Positions 36,912-44,970 are shown, counted from the stretch's first letter. The stretch: DNA of 64,000 nt from CAVVJA01 sp963801715 (GCA_963801715.1 CAWDGB010000010.1:248001-312000); one strand, 5' to 3'. The notes: generated by a model from the letters alone, not told the origin. Made by a program: numbers and translations.

Positions 36912-37225
36912 AGGTCAAGAAGGGCGACGAGGTCGTCGTCATCGCCGGCAAGGACCGCGGCGTCAGGGGCAAGGTGATCGCCGCTGACCCGATCCGCAAC
37001 CGGGTCGTCGTCGAAGGCGTCAATCGGGTGACAAAGCACACCCGGGTCTCGACGACCCAGCGCGGGGCCAAGGCCGGCGGCATCGAACACGTCGAGGCGG
37101 CCATCGCCGCCAGCAACGTCATGGTCATCGATGGCGGGGTAGCGACCCGAGTCGGCTATCGGCGCGACGAGGAGACCGGTCGCAACGTACGAGTTTCCCG
37201 TCGCTCGGGGAAGGATCTGAAGTGA
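36908..37225 (+). CDS. rplX: 50S ribosomal protein L24
   Basis: The 105-residue protein has the KOW motif VKKGDEVVVIAGKDRGVRGKVIA and GVNRVTKHTR. It initiates 50S assembly. It overlaps rplE by four bases (GTGA). The upstream Shine-Dalgarno is weak (CAAGGTGAAGG). Confidence 0.97.
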   Translation: MKVKKGDEVVVIAGKDRGVRGKVIAADPIRNRVVVEGVNRVTKHTRVSTTQRGAKAGGIEHVEAAIAASNVMVIDGGVATRVGYRRDEETGRNVRVSRRSGKDLK

Positions 37226-37788
37226 CCGTCGCGACCGAAATTCCGGTGCCACGGCTCAAGACCCGCTACCGGGACGAGATCGTGCCGCAGCTGACCAACG
37301 CGCACGGCTACGCCAACCCGATGCAGGTGCCGAAGCTGGTCAAGATCGTCGTCAACATGGGCGTGGGCCAGGCAGCGAAGGACGCCAAGTTGATGGACGG
37401 CGCCGTGCGCGATCTCTCGCTCATCACCGGGCAGAGGCCTCTGGTGCAGCGCGCACGCAAGTCGATCGCGCAGTTCAAGCTCCGCGAAGGGATGCCGATT
37501 GGCGCCAAGGTGACGTTGCGCGGCGACCGGATGTGGGAGTTCCTGGACCGGCTGCTGACCCTCGCCCTGCCGCGCATCCGGGACTTCCGGGGCCTGTCGT
37601 CCGCTCAATTCGACGGCCGGGGCAACTACACCTTCGGCCTCACCGAGCAGTCGATGTTCCACGAGATCGACCCGGACACTATTGATCGCCAGCGCGGCAT
37701 GGACATCACGGTGGTCACCACAGCCAAGACCGACGACGAGGGACGAGCCCTGCTGCGCGCGCTCGGCTTCCCGTTCAAGGAGAGTTGA
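37222..37788 (+). CDS. rplE: 50S ribosomal protein L5
   Basis: The 188-residue protein has PKLVKIVVNMGVGQAAKDAKLMDGAVRDLSLITGQRP and NYTFGLTEQSMFHEID. L5 binds 5S rRNA. The GTG start overlaps the rplX stop, so it depends on coupling. rpsZ starts three bases after its stop. Confidence 0.98.
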   Translation: MTVATEIPVPRLKTRYRDEIVPQLTNAHGYANPMQVPKLVKIVVNMGVGQAAKDAKLMDGAVRDLSLITGQRPLVQRARKSIAQFKLREGMPIGAKVTLRGDRMWEFLDRLLTLALPRIRDFRGLSSAQFDGRGNYTFGLTEQSMFHEIDPDTIDRQRGMDITVVTTAKTDDEGRALLRALGFPFKES

Positions 37789-37791
37789 CGA

Positions 37792-37977
37792 ATGGCGAAG
37801 AAGGCACTGGTCAACAAGGCGGCAGCGAAGCCGAAGTTTGCCGTCCGCGGCTATTCCCGCTGCCAGCGCTGCGGGCGACCCCGCTCGGTGTATCGCAAAT
37901 TCGGCCTGTGCCGAATCTGCCTGCGGGAGATGGCGCATGCCGGCGAATTGCCCGGCGTGACCAAGGCCAGCTGGTGA
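37792..37977 (+). CDS. rpsZ: 30S ribosomal protein S14, zinc-binding type Z
   Basis: The 61-residue S14 keeps all four zinc cysteines, C-x2-C (CQRCGRPRS) and C-x2-C (LCRICLREMAH). This is the short zinc form typical for the spc operon of actinobacteria and firmicutes. It ends in GVTKASW, which is standard. Confidence 0.97.
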   Translation: MAKKALVNKAAAKPKFAVRGYSRCQRCGRPRSVYRKFGLCRICLREMAHAGELPGVTKASW

Positions 37978-38056
37978 AGACCGACAACTGAATATCCGTT
38001 TCGACCGCTTCGCGGCAGGCCGCACGCGGAACCGCTGCGAGAAAGAAGATCCAATC

Positions 38057-38098
38057 ATGATCAAGCTCTACTCAGGCCGAAGAGTCGAGGCCGCCTGA
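38057..38098 (+). other. Micro-ORF before rpsH
   Basis: ATG 38057, with AGAAAGAAGATCC upstream, encodes MIKLYSGRRVEAA and stops at TGA 38096-38098, overlapping the rpsH ATG (TGATG). The 120-base rpsZ-rpsH spacer is otherwise empty. It could be a coupling leader or chance. Confidence 0.35.
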
Positions 38099-38505
38099 TG
38101 ACGATGACCGACCCCATCGCGGACATGCTTACTCGGCTGCGCAACGCGAACTCGGCCTACCACGACGAGGTCAGCATGCCGGCGTCGAAGTTGAAGAAGA
38201 ACATCGCCGAGATCCTCAAGCAGGAGGGATACATCGCGGGGTTCCACGTCGGCGACGCGCCGGAAGGCCAGGTCGGCCGGGTGCTCACGCTCGACCTGAA
38301 GTATGGGCCGAACCGAGAGCGCAGCATCGCTGGCGTGCGCCGGGTATCCAAGCCCGGCCTGCGCGTCTACGCGAAGTCGACGGGGCTGCCGCGGGTGCTC
38401 GGTGGCCTGGGTACGGCGATCATCTCGACGTCGTCCGGACTGCTGACCGATCGGCAGGCCGCCAAGCGTGGGGTGGGCGGGGAAGTCCTCGCCTACGTCT
38501 GGTGA
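38098..38505 (+). CDS. rpsH: 30S ribosomal protein S8
   Basis: The 135-residue protein starts MTMTDPIADMLTRLRNANSAYHDEVSMPASKLKKNIAEILK and ends with GLLTDRQAAKRGVGGEVLAYVW, both S8 signatures. S8 binds the central domain of 16S rRNA and in model species represses the spc operon. Its stop overlaps a GTG that opens a micro-frame. Confidence 0.98.
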   Translation: MTMTDPIADMLTRLRNANSAYHDEVSMPASKLKKNIAEILKQEGYIAGFHVGDAPEGQVGRVLTLDLKYGPNRERSIAGVRRVSKPGLRVYAKSTGLPRVLGGLGTAIISTSSGLLTDRQAAKRGVGGEVLAYVW

Positions 38506-38563
38506 GCGACGAATGAGTCTGTGTGTCGGCCGCGCGCGCGGCGAAGTGTGGGGTTCGAAATGA
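38502..38563 (+). other. Two chained micro-ORFs bridging rpsH-rplF
   Basis: GTG 38502 overlaps the rpsH stop (GTGA) and encodes only MSDE to TGA 38514-38516. That stop overlaps ATG 38513 (ATGA), which encodes MSLCVGRARGEVWGSK to TGA 38561-38563. The last stop overlaps the rplF ATG at 38560 (ATGA). Three linked stop/start overlaps span the whole spacer. rplF has no good Shine-Dalgarno, so coupling would matter. Confidence 0.4.
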
Positions 38564-39099
38564 GTCGAATTGGCCGGCTTCCGGTCGCCGTCCCAAGTGG
38601 GGTCGAGGTAACCATCGATGGCCAGCAGGTGACAGTGACCGGTCCGAAGGGGACGCTGCGCCATGTCGTCGCGGAGCCCATCTCGGTCCGTCGTGGAGAC
38701 GATGGTGCGCTGGAGGTGACCCGACCGGACGACGAGCGGGAATCGAGGGCGCTGCACGGGCTGTCGCGCACGTTGATCGCAAATATGGTGACCGGAGTCA
38801 CTGCCGGGTACACGAAGACGCTCGAGATCGTGGGCACGGGTTACCGGGTTCAGGCGCGTGGCAGCGATCTGGAGTTCGCGTTGGGCTACTCCCACCCGGT
38901 GCTGGTGCGCGCACCCGACGGCATCACGTTCCGGGTCGAGGCGCCCACGCGTCTCGCGGTCGAAGGCATCGACAAGCAGAAGGTCGGCGAGGTGGCCGCG
39001 AACATCCGCAAGCTGCGCAAGCCCGATCCGTACAAGGGCAAGGGCGTGCGGTATCAGGGCGAGGTCGTCCGCCGCAAGGCCGGGAAGACAGGTAAGTAG
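38560..39099 (+). CDS. rplF: 50S ribosomal protein L6
   Basis: The 179-residue protein begins MSRIGRLPVAVPSGVEVTIDGQQVTVTGPKG and ends DPYKGKGVRYQGEVVRRKAGKTGK, both typical of L6. The ATG 38560 matches the family start; the longer frame from 38521 overlaps the spacer and is not used. rplR starts two bases after its stop. Confidence 0.97.
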   Translation: MSRIGRLPVAVPSGVEVTIDGQQVTVTGPKGTLRHVVAEPISVRRGDDGALEVTRPDDERESRALHGLSRTLIANMVTGVTAGYTKTLEIVGTGYRVQARGSDLEFALGYSHPVLVRAPDGITFRVEAPTRLAVEGIDKQKVGEVAANIRKLRKPDPYKGKGVRYQGEVVRRKAGKTGK

Positions 39100-39101
39100 C
39101 G

Positions 39102-39491
39102 ATGGCCGCAGCAACGATCCTCAAGAAGGCTCGCCGGTCGGCGGGCGTGTCCGCGTCACGGCGCGTCGCGCGGTCACGTCGGCACTTTCGGCTGCGAAAG
39201 AAGGTCGTCGGTACCGCCGAACGTCCGCGGCTGGTAGTTACCCGATCCTCGCGTCATCTCTACGCGCAGATCGTCGACGACTCCACCCGGACGACCCTGG
39301 CCGCGGCATCGACCTACAAGCTCCGCGAAGGCGACAAGACCGCAAAGGCCCAGTCCTTAGGGAGGTCGCTTGCCGACGCGGCGAAGGCCGCGGGGATCGC
39401 CAAGGTTGTCTTCGACCGGGGCGGGCACACCTACACCGGACGAATGGCTGCCTTCGCCGATGCGGCCCGAGAGGCAGGCCTCGAATTTTGA
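39102..39491 (+). CDS. rplR: 50S ribosomal protein L18
   Basis: The 129-residue protein has RPRLVVTRSSRHLYAQIVDD and VVFDRGGHTYTGRMAAFADAAREAGLEF. It binds 5S rRNA with L5 and L25. Its TGA overlaps TTG 39488, the start of the next micro-frame. Confidence 0.97.
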   Translation: MAAATILKKARRSAGVSASRRVARSRRHFRLRKKVVGTAERPRLVVTRSSRHLYAQIVDDSTRTTLAAASTYKLREGDKTAKAQSLGRSLADAAKAAGIAKVVFDRGGHTYTGRMAAFADAAREAGLEF

Positions 39492-39541
39492 GCGAGCGAG
39501 CAACGTCAATGAGCGCGATCACAATGGAAGGAAATATCTGA
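39488..39541 (+). other. Bridging micro-ORF rplR-rpsE
   Basis: TTG 39488 overlaps the rplR stop (TTGA). The frame encodes MSERATSMSAITMEGNI and ends at TGA 39539-39541, which shares a base with the rpsE ATG (TGATG). An internal ATG 39509 is also possible. GGAAGGA just before rpsE is a good Shine-Dalgarno, so rpsE need not rely on the frame. Confidence 0.35.
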
Positions 39542-40170
39542 TGCCCGGACCGCAGCGGGGACCCCGCACGGCTGGCACCGAGTCCGGCGGCCAGCGCGAC
39601 CGTCGCGACCGCCGAGAGGGTGGTCGGGGCGGCCGGGACGGGACCGCCCCGGAGAAGAGCCCACATCTCGAGCGGGTTGTGACCATCAACCGCGTCGCCA
39701 AGGTGGTCAAGGGTGGGCGCCGGTTCAGCTTCACCGCCCTGGTCGTCGTCGGTGACGGCGATGGAACCGTCGGTGTGGGCTACGGCAAGGCCAAGGAGGT
39801 CCCCGCGGCGATCGCGAAGGGCGTCGAAGAGGCCAAGAAGAACTTCTTCAAGGTGCCGCGGATCCAGCAGACCATTCCGCACCCGGTGCAAGGCGAGGCC
39901 GCAGCCGGCGTGGTCTTGCTGAAGCCGGCGAGCCCCGGTACCGGCGTCATCGCCGGCGGCCCGGTGCGGGCGGTGTTGGAATGTGCGGGTATCCACGACG
40001 TGCTGTCGAAGTCCCTCGGCTCGGACAATCCGATCAATATCGTGCACGCGACCGTGGCGGCGCTGAAGGACCTGGTCCGGCCGGAGGAGGTCGCGGCCCG
40101 GCGCGGTCTCCCGCTCGAGGACATCGCTCCGGCCGGGCTGCTTCGGGCGCGCGCCGGACAGGCCGGATAA
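39541..40170 (+). CDS. rpsE: 30S ribosomal protein S5
   Basis: The 209-residue protein has an Arg/Gly-rich N-terminus, then LERVVTINRVAKVVKGGRRFSFTALVVVGDGDGTVGVGYGKAKEVP and the C-terminal region with SDNPINIVHATVAAL. S5 lies at the mRNA entry and decoding region. The ATG at 39541 has GGAAGGAAATATCTG upstream. Confidence 0.97.
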   Translation: MPGPQRGPRTAGTESGGQRDRRDRREGGRGGRDGTAPEKSPHLERVVTINRVAKVVKGGRRFSFTALVVVGDGDGTVGVGYGKAKEVPAAIAKGVEEAKKNFFKVPRIQQTIPHPVQGEAAAGVVLLKPASPGTGVIAGGPVRAVLECAGIHDVLSKSLGSDNPINIVHATVAALKDLVRPEEVAARRGLPLEDIAPAGLLRARAGQAG

Positions 40171-40177
40171 GCGGCAC

Positions 40178-40360
40178 ATGACACGGCTGAAGATCACCCA
40201 GATCCGGTCCGGAATCGGGAAGAAGGAGAACCAGCGCCAGACCTTGCGTTCGCTGGGCCTCAAGCGGGTCCATGACGTGGTCATCAAGGAAGACCGACCG
40301 GAGATCCGCGGCATGGTCGCCACCGTGCCGCACCTCGTTTCGGTCGAGGAGGTCGACTGA
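40178..40360 (+). CDS. rpmD: 50S ribosomal protein L30
   Basis: The 60-residue protein MTRLKITQIRSGIGKKENQR...LGLKRVHDVVIKED is a canonical L30. It begins seven bases after the rpsE stop and ends one base before the rplO start region (TGACATG). Confidence 0.96.
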   Translation: MTRLKITQIRSGIGKKENQRQTLRSLGLKRVHDVVIKEDRPEIRGMVATVPHLVSVEEVD

Positions 40361-40361
40361 C

Positions 40362-40811
40362 ATGGGCGGACCGCTCAAGGTTCACCACCTGCGCCCGGCA
40401 GCGGGCGCGCATACCAAGAAAACCCGAGTGGGGCGTGGTAACGCGTCCAAGGGCAAGACCGCGGGACGCGGGACGAAGGGCAGCAAAGCTCGCTCCCGGA
40501 TTCCGGCCACCTTCGAGGGCGGTCAGATGCCGATCCACATGCGGCTGCCCAAGCTCAAGGGGTTCAACAACAGCTTCCGGACCGAGTATCAGGTGGTCAA
40601 CGTCGCCGCGCTGGCGGAACTGTTCCCGCGTGGCGGCCCCGTCGACGTCGACGCTCTGGTGGCTGCCGGGGCGGTGCGCAAGGGCGCGCCGGTCAAGGTA
40701 CTCGGCCACGGCGAGCTGGGCTCGGTCAAGCTCGACGTCACCGCGAACGCATTCTCCGGCACGGCCCGCGACAAGATCGAGGCTGCTGGCGGCACGGTCA
40801 CCCAGCTGTAA
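40362..40811 (+). CDS. rplO: 50S ribosomal protein L15
   Basis: The 149-residue protein has KVHHLRPAAGAHTKKTRVGRGNASKGKTAGRGTKG and GFNNSFRTEYQVVNVAAL. L15 is a late assembly protein. A 134-base spacer to secY follows with a weak TGCGGCTG/CAGCCGCA stem and a TAATCT box near 40839. Confidence 0.97.
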   Translation: MGGPLKVHHLRPAAGAHTKKTRVGRGNASKGKTAGRGTKGSKARSRIPATFEGGQMPIHMRLPKLKGFNNSFRTEYQVVNVAALAELFPRGGPVDVDALVAAGAVRKGAPVKVLGHGELGSVKLDVTANAFSGTARDKIEAAGGTVTQL

Positions 40812-40945
40812 GCCCTGATCGTGGCCGCTGCGGCTGTTAATCTGAAGGTCAGAGTCGACCTCCGCAGCCGCATTGGCCGGGATCTGCGGGGACCATAGCT
40901 CGCGACGACCATCCGGTCGGCCGCTCAACCCGCACAGGAGGATGT

Positions 40946-42253
40946 GTGCTCAGCGCTTTTGCATCGGCGTTTCGAACGCCCGATCTGCGCAATAAGCTGC
41001 TTTTCACGCTGGGCATCATCGTGCTGTACCGGCTCGGGGCCTCGGTGCCGACGCCGAACACGGACGTCAAGAACATCAATGACTGTATCCAGATCGCCGG
41101 TAGCGGAGCGTCAAAGGACGTTTATTCCCTGATCAACCTGTTCTCCGGCGGCGCCTTGCTCAGGCTGTCCGTGTTCGCGTTGGGCATCTTGCCCTACATC
41201 ACCGCGAGCATCATCATCCAGCTCCTCGTCGTGGTCATCCCACGGTTCGAGCAGCTGAAGAAGGAAGGCCAGGCCGGTCAGCAGAAGCTGACACAGTACA
41301 GCCGATACCTCACAATCGGGCTGGCGGTCCTGCAGTCGACCGGCTTCATCGCCCTGGCCCGATCCGGTCAGCTGTTCCAGGGCTGCAACGAACCGATTCT
41401 GTACAAGACGGACGTCTTCACGCTCTCGACGATGGTGATCTGCATGACCGCCGGCACCGCTGTGATCATGTGGCTGGGCGAGCTCATCACGGACCGTGGC
41501 GTCGGCAACGGGATGAGCGTGCTCATGTTCACCTCGATCGCCGCTCGGATCCCCAACGAGGGCCAGACGATCCTGCAGAACGGCGGAGGCTTCGCGTTCA
41601 CTCTGATTCTCGCGCTGGGCCTCGCCATCATCGCCGCGGTCGTGTTCGTCGAGCAGGCCCAGCGGCGCATACCGGTGCAGTACGCCAAGCGGATGATCGG
41701 CCGGCGACAGTACGGCGGGACGTCGACGTACCTGCCGCTCAAGGTGAACCAGGCCGGCGTCATTCCCGTCATCTTCGCCTCGTCGTTGCTGTACATCCCG
41801 CAGCTGATCAGCCAGCTGCAATCCAGCAACGGCGGTGGCTTCCAACGTTGGGTGAACAACTATCTGATCAACCAGCAGTCGTGGGTGCACATCACGATCT
41901 ACTTCCTGCTGATCATCTTCTTCGCCTACTTCTACGTCAGCATCACGTTCAATCCGGAGGAACGTGCCGACGACATGAAGAAGTACGGCGGGTTCATTCC
42001 AGGTATCCGGCCGGGGCGCCCGACCGCCGAGTACCTGCAGTTCGTGCTGTCCAGGATCACACTGCCCGGGGCCTTGTACCTCGGTATCGTGGCCATTCTG
42101 CCGAACTTCTTCTTTGCGATGACGGGCGGCAACAACCAGAACTTCCCGTTCGGCGGGACCGCGGTGCTGATCATGGTCGGGGTGGGGTTGGACACCGTGA
42201 AGCAAATCGAGAGCCAATTGATGCAACGTAACTACGAAGGGTTCTTGCGTTAG
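40946..42253 (+). CDS. secY: Preprotein translocase subunit SecY
   Basis: The 435-residue protein has ten membrane helices, from FTLGIIVLYRLGASVP to the last segment near FGGTAVLIMVGVGLDTVKQIESQL. SecY signatures FSGGALLRLSVFALGILPYITASIIIQLL and KRMIGRRQYGGTSTYLPLKVNQAGVIPVIFA are intact. It forms the protein channel with SecE. The GTG at 40946 has AGGAGG just upstream. adk follows closely. Confidence 0.98.
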   Translation: MLSAFASAFRTPDLRNKLLFTLGIIVLYRLGASVPTPNTDVKNINDCIQIAGSGASKDVYSLINLFSGGALLRLSVFALGILPYITASIIIQLLVVVIPRFEQLKKEGQAGQQKLTQYSRYLTIGLAVLQSTGFIALARSGQLFQGCNEPILYKTDVFTLSTMVICMTAGTAVIMWLGELITDRGVGNGMSVLMFTSIAARIPNEGQTILQNGGGFAFTLILALGLAIIAAVVFVEQAQRRIPVQYAKRMIGRRQYGGTSTYLPLKVNQAGVIPVIFASSLLYIPQLISQLQSSNGGGFQRWVNNYLINQQSWVHITIYFLLIIFFAYFYVSITFNPEERADDMKKYGGFIPGIRPGRPTAEYLQFVLSRITLPGALYLGIVAILPNFFFAMTGGNNQNFPFGGTAVLIMVGVGLDTVKQIESQLMQRNYEGFLR

Positions 42254-42308
42254 CGCGATCCGACTGATCCGCAGGGAGATCAGGCCAATGAACGAGGAGG
42301 CAGTGCTT

Positions 42309-43001
42309 GTGCGAGTAGTCCTCGTCGGGCCGCCCGGAGCGGGTAAGGGCACCCAGGCCGAGTTCATCTCGGAGCGCTACGAGATCCCGAAGATCTCCAC
42401 CGGTGACATCTTCCGGGCGAACGTCTCCGGAGGAACGGAGCTCGGTGTGCTGGCCAAGAAGTTCATGGACGCCGGCGACCTGGTTCCGGACGAGGTCACC
42501 AACGCCATGGTCCGCGATCGGTTGGAGTGGCCTGACGCGGCGGGTGGCTTCCTCCTCGACGGATTCCCTCGCAATGTCGCCCAGGCCTACGAGCTGGACG
42601 GCATACTCAATGATCTCGCCACATCGCTCGACGTCGTTCTTGAACTGGAGGTCAGCGACGACGAGGTGGTGCGCCGCTTGTCCGGCCGCCGGACCTGCAA
42701 GAAGTGCGGGCACGTCTGGCACCTCGAGTTCGACCCGCCCAAGGTCGCGGACATCTGCGACCGGTGCGGCGGACAGCTGTATCTGCGCGACGACGACCTG
42801 CCGCAGACGGTGCGGCACCGGCTCGAGGTGTACGCCGAGCAGACTGCGCCGCTGGTCAATTTCTACACGTCCCGCGAGCAGCTCCGGCAAATCGACGCCT
42901 ATGGTCCGGTCGAGGACGTGACCGAGCGCGCGATCGCCGCGCTCGCCTCGTTCGCCGAGGCCCGAGCCGGGGCCGACCGGGGCACATCCGATGGCCTATG
43001 A
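42309..43001 (+). CDS. adk: Adenylate kinase, long form with zinc LID
   Basis: The protein starts MRVVLVGPPGAGKGTQAEFI (P-loop) and contains FLLDGFPRN and a LID with four cysteines (CKKCGHVWH...DICDRCGGQLYLR) that should bind zinc. It catalyses ATP + AMP = 2 ADP. The GTG at 42309 is chosen because GAGGAGG (42294-42300) lies eight bases upstream and the family N-terminus fits. ATG 42288 and GTG 42303 are in-frame alternatives. At 230 residues it is the long form. It overlaps map by four bases (ATGA). Confidence 0.95.
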   Translation: MRVVLVGPPGAGKGTQAEFISERYEIPKISTGDIFRANVSGGTELGVLAKKFMDAGDLVPDEVTNAMVRDRLEWPDAAGGFLLDGFPRNVAQAYELDGILNDLATSLDVVLELEVSDDEVVRRLSGRRTCKKCGHVWHLEFDPPKVADICDRCGGQLYLRDDDLPQTVRHRLEVYAEQTAPLVNFYTSREQLRQIDAYGPVEDVTERAIAALASFAEARAGADRGTSDGL

Positions 43002-43988
43002 AGCGGCGTCGAGGACGTGATCCCTTCGAGCTGAAGTCCGTCGCCGAGCTCGCCCTGATGCGGGAAGCCGGCCTGGTCGTCGCCCAAGCGTTGTCCCAGA
43101 TGCGGGACGCGGTCGCGCCAGGCGTATCGACGCAAGACCTCGATGGCATCGCCCGGGACGTGCTGCGAGCGGCCGGCGCGACATCGAACTTTCTCGGCTA
43201 CGACCTGGGGTCAGGACCGTATCCGGGTGTTATCTGCGCCTCGGTGAACGACCGGATCGTGCACGGCATCCCGTCTTCGCAGGTACGACTCCGGGACGGC
43301 GACGTGATCTCGCTCGATGTCGGCGCGATCGTCGGGGGCTGGCACGGCGACGCCGCGATAACCGTCCCGGTCGGCGAGGTGTCGGCCGACGCTCAGGCGC
43401 TTTCCGACGCCTGTGAACGCGCCCTCTGGGACGGCTTGGCTGCGGTGCGAGCCGGGGCGCGCCTCGGCGATGTGTCGCATGCTGTCGAGAGCATCTGTGC
43501 GTGGCTCCGGGCAGTACGGCATCGTCACCGGCTACGGCGGGCATGGCATTGGCTCGCGGATGCACATGGACCCGCACGTCCTGAACTACGGGCCGCCCGG
43601 ACAGGGACCACGGCTCGTTCCGGGCATGGTGCTCGCCATCGAGCCGATGGTCACGCTGGGCAGTCCCAACTCTCGTGAGCTGGACGATGGATGGACCGTC
43701 GTGACGGCAGATGGCTCACTCGCTGCGCATTGGGAGCACACCGTGGCGATCCTGGCTGACGGGCCCTGGGTGCTCACCGCCGAGGACGGCGGCCGAGCCG
43801 AACTGCAGATGCGCGGCGTGCACACTGTCCGATCTCGCCGCCTGAGTGGCGGATTAGCGAACCGGCCCGAGGCTCGGTACAGTGGGATATGGCGCCAGCC
43901 GCCCTTTACCCATGCCTGCTGTGGCCGCGGGTCGGTGAGGTTGGACCCTCGGGACGACGCCGGTGAGTTCGAGCCAGCCAAGCAGTAG
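42998..43988 (+). CDS. map: Methionine aminopeptidase type I, with one-base frameshift
   Basis: The metal ligands are present across two frames: SLDVGA and HGDAAIT before the break; GYGGHGIGS, LAIEPM and HWEHT after it. The frame changes by one base between about 43492 and 43503 (GCATCTGTGCGTGG); removing one base joins VSHAVES to RGSGQYGIVTGYGGHGIG. It removes N-terminal Met from nascent proteins. The start overlaps the adk stop. After VLTAEDGGRAELQMRG a non-family tail of about 55 residues runs to 43988. A second lesion may have removed the true stop. Confidence 0.9.
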
Positions 43989-44023
43989 CAGTACGACGTG
44001 TGACGGTCAGAAAAGCGGAGGAT

Positions 44024-44245
44024 ATGCCCAAAAAGGATGGGGCCATCGAGGTCGAAGGCCGAGTGGTGGAGCCACTTCCTAATGCCATGTTCCGAGTGGA
44101 ATTGAGCAACGGGCACAAAGTGTTGGCACATATCAGCGGGAAGATGCGCCAGCACTACATTCGCATCCTGCCTGAGGACCGCGTGGTCGTCGAACTGTCA
44201 CCGTACGACCTGACCCGCGGGCGCATCGTTTACCGCTACAAGTGA
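44024..44245 (+). CDS. infA: Translation initiation factor IF-1
   Basis: The 73-residue protein MPKKDGAIEVEGRVVEPLPN...GRIVYRYK is a near-canonical actinobacterial IF-1 (S1-like OB fold). The ATG 44024 is preceded by GCGGAGG, which decides it over GTG 44000. Its TGA overlaps the GTG of a micro-frame leading to rpmJ. Confidence 0.98.
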   Translation: MPKKDGAIEVEGRVVEPLPNAMFRVELSNGHKVLAHISGKMRQHYIRILPEDRVVVELSPYDLTRGRIVYRYK

Positions 44246-44277
44246 GCCTCGACCACCAAAGGAAGTCACGGCCGTGA
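44242..44277 (+). other. Bridging micro-ORF infA-rpmJ
   Basis: GTG 44242 overlaps the infA stop (GTGA), encodes MSLDHQRKSRP, and its TGA 44275-44277 overlaps the rpmJ GTG at 44274 (GTGA). Both ends are exact four-base overlaps. AAAGGAAG, the likely rpmJ ribosome-binding site, lies inside it. Confidence 0.35.
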
Positions 44278-44387
44278 AGGTCAAGCCCAGCGTCAAGCCC
44301 ATCTGCGACAAGTGCAAGGTGATCCGTCGCCACAATCGGGTCATGGTCATCTGCGAAAACCCGCGCCACAAGCAGCGGCAGGGCTGA
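44274..44387 (+). CDS. rpmJ: 50S ribosomal protein L36
   Basis: The 37-residue protein, MKVKPSVKPICDKCKVIRR continuing to HKQRQG, is L36 with the zinc ligands CDKC...C...H intact. The GTG start is nine bases after AAAGGAAG. It is easily missed because of its size. A 154-base spacer with GC-rich stems (such as CTCGAGCTGCGCTCGAG near 44468) leads to rpsM. Confidence 0.96.
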   Translation: MKVKPSVKPICDKCKVIRRHNRVMVICENPRHKQRQG

Positions 44388-44541
44388 GCAGACACGACAC
44401 CTTCAATGCGCATGCCTAGCCGCCGTCCCGGCGGTGATCACCCTCGGTCGGAGGCCGGGGCCGGCACTCGAGCTGCGCTCGAGGTAAGCCCGGACGGATG
44501 CGCACCACACCTCCACTGAGCTCAAGGAGAGCTGCTACCGC

Positions 44542-44922
44542 ATGGCACGACTTGTCGGCGTCGATCTCCCCCGCGACAAGCGGATGGAGATCGCGCTCAC
44601 GTACATCTACGGCGTCGGGACGACCCGGGCCCAGCAGACGCTCGAGGCCACGGGCGTGAGCCCGGACCTGCGGACGCGCGATCTGTCCGACGAGGATCTG
44701 GTCGAGCTACGCGACTACATCGACGCCAACTATCAGGTCGAGGGTGATCTGCGGCGGGAGGTCGCGGCCGATATCCGACGCAAGATCGAGATCGGCTGTT
44801 ATCAGGGGATCCGGCACCGCCGCGGTCTGCCCGTACACGGTCAGCGCACCAAGACCAACGCCCGCACCCGTAAGGGCCCGAAGAAGACCATCGCCGGCAA
44901 GAAGAAGGCAGGAAAGAAGTGA
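44542..44922 (+). CDS. rpsM: 30S ribosomal protein S13
   Basis: The 126-residue protein has MARLVGVDLPRDKRMEIALTYIYGVG and GIRHRRGLPVHGQRTKTNARTRKGPKKTIAGKKK. S13 contacts the P-site tRNA with its C-terminal tail. AAGGAGAG precedes the ATG. Its TGA overlaps a GTG that opens a micro-frame. Confidence 0.98.
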   Translation: MARLVGVDLPRDKRMEIALTYIYGVGTTRAQQTLEATGVSPDLRTRDLSDEDLVELRDYIDANYQVEGDLRREVAADIRRKIEIGCYQGIRHRRGLPVHGQRTKTNARTRKGPKKTIAGKKKAGKK

Positions 44923-44969
44923 GCGAGCATCGTCGCACGTGCCGATTCGTGACGAGCGGAGTGATCTAG
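44919..44969 (+). other. Bridging micro-ORF rpsM-rpsK
   Basis: GTG 44919 overlaps the rpsM stop (GTGA). The frame encodes MSEHRRTCRFVTSGVI and ends at TAG 44967-44969, one base before the rpsK ATG. The first residues MSEHR match those of the rpsL-rpsG and rpmC-rpsQ frames and of S17. The rpsK start lacks a clear Shine-Dalgarno. Confidence 0.4.
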
Positions 44970-44970
44970 G

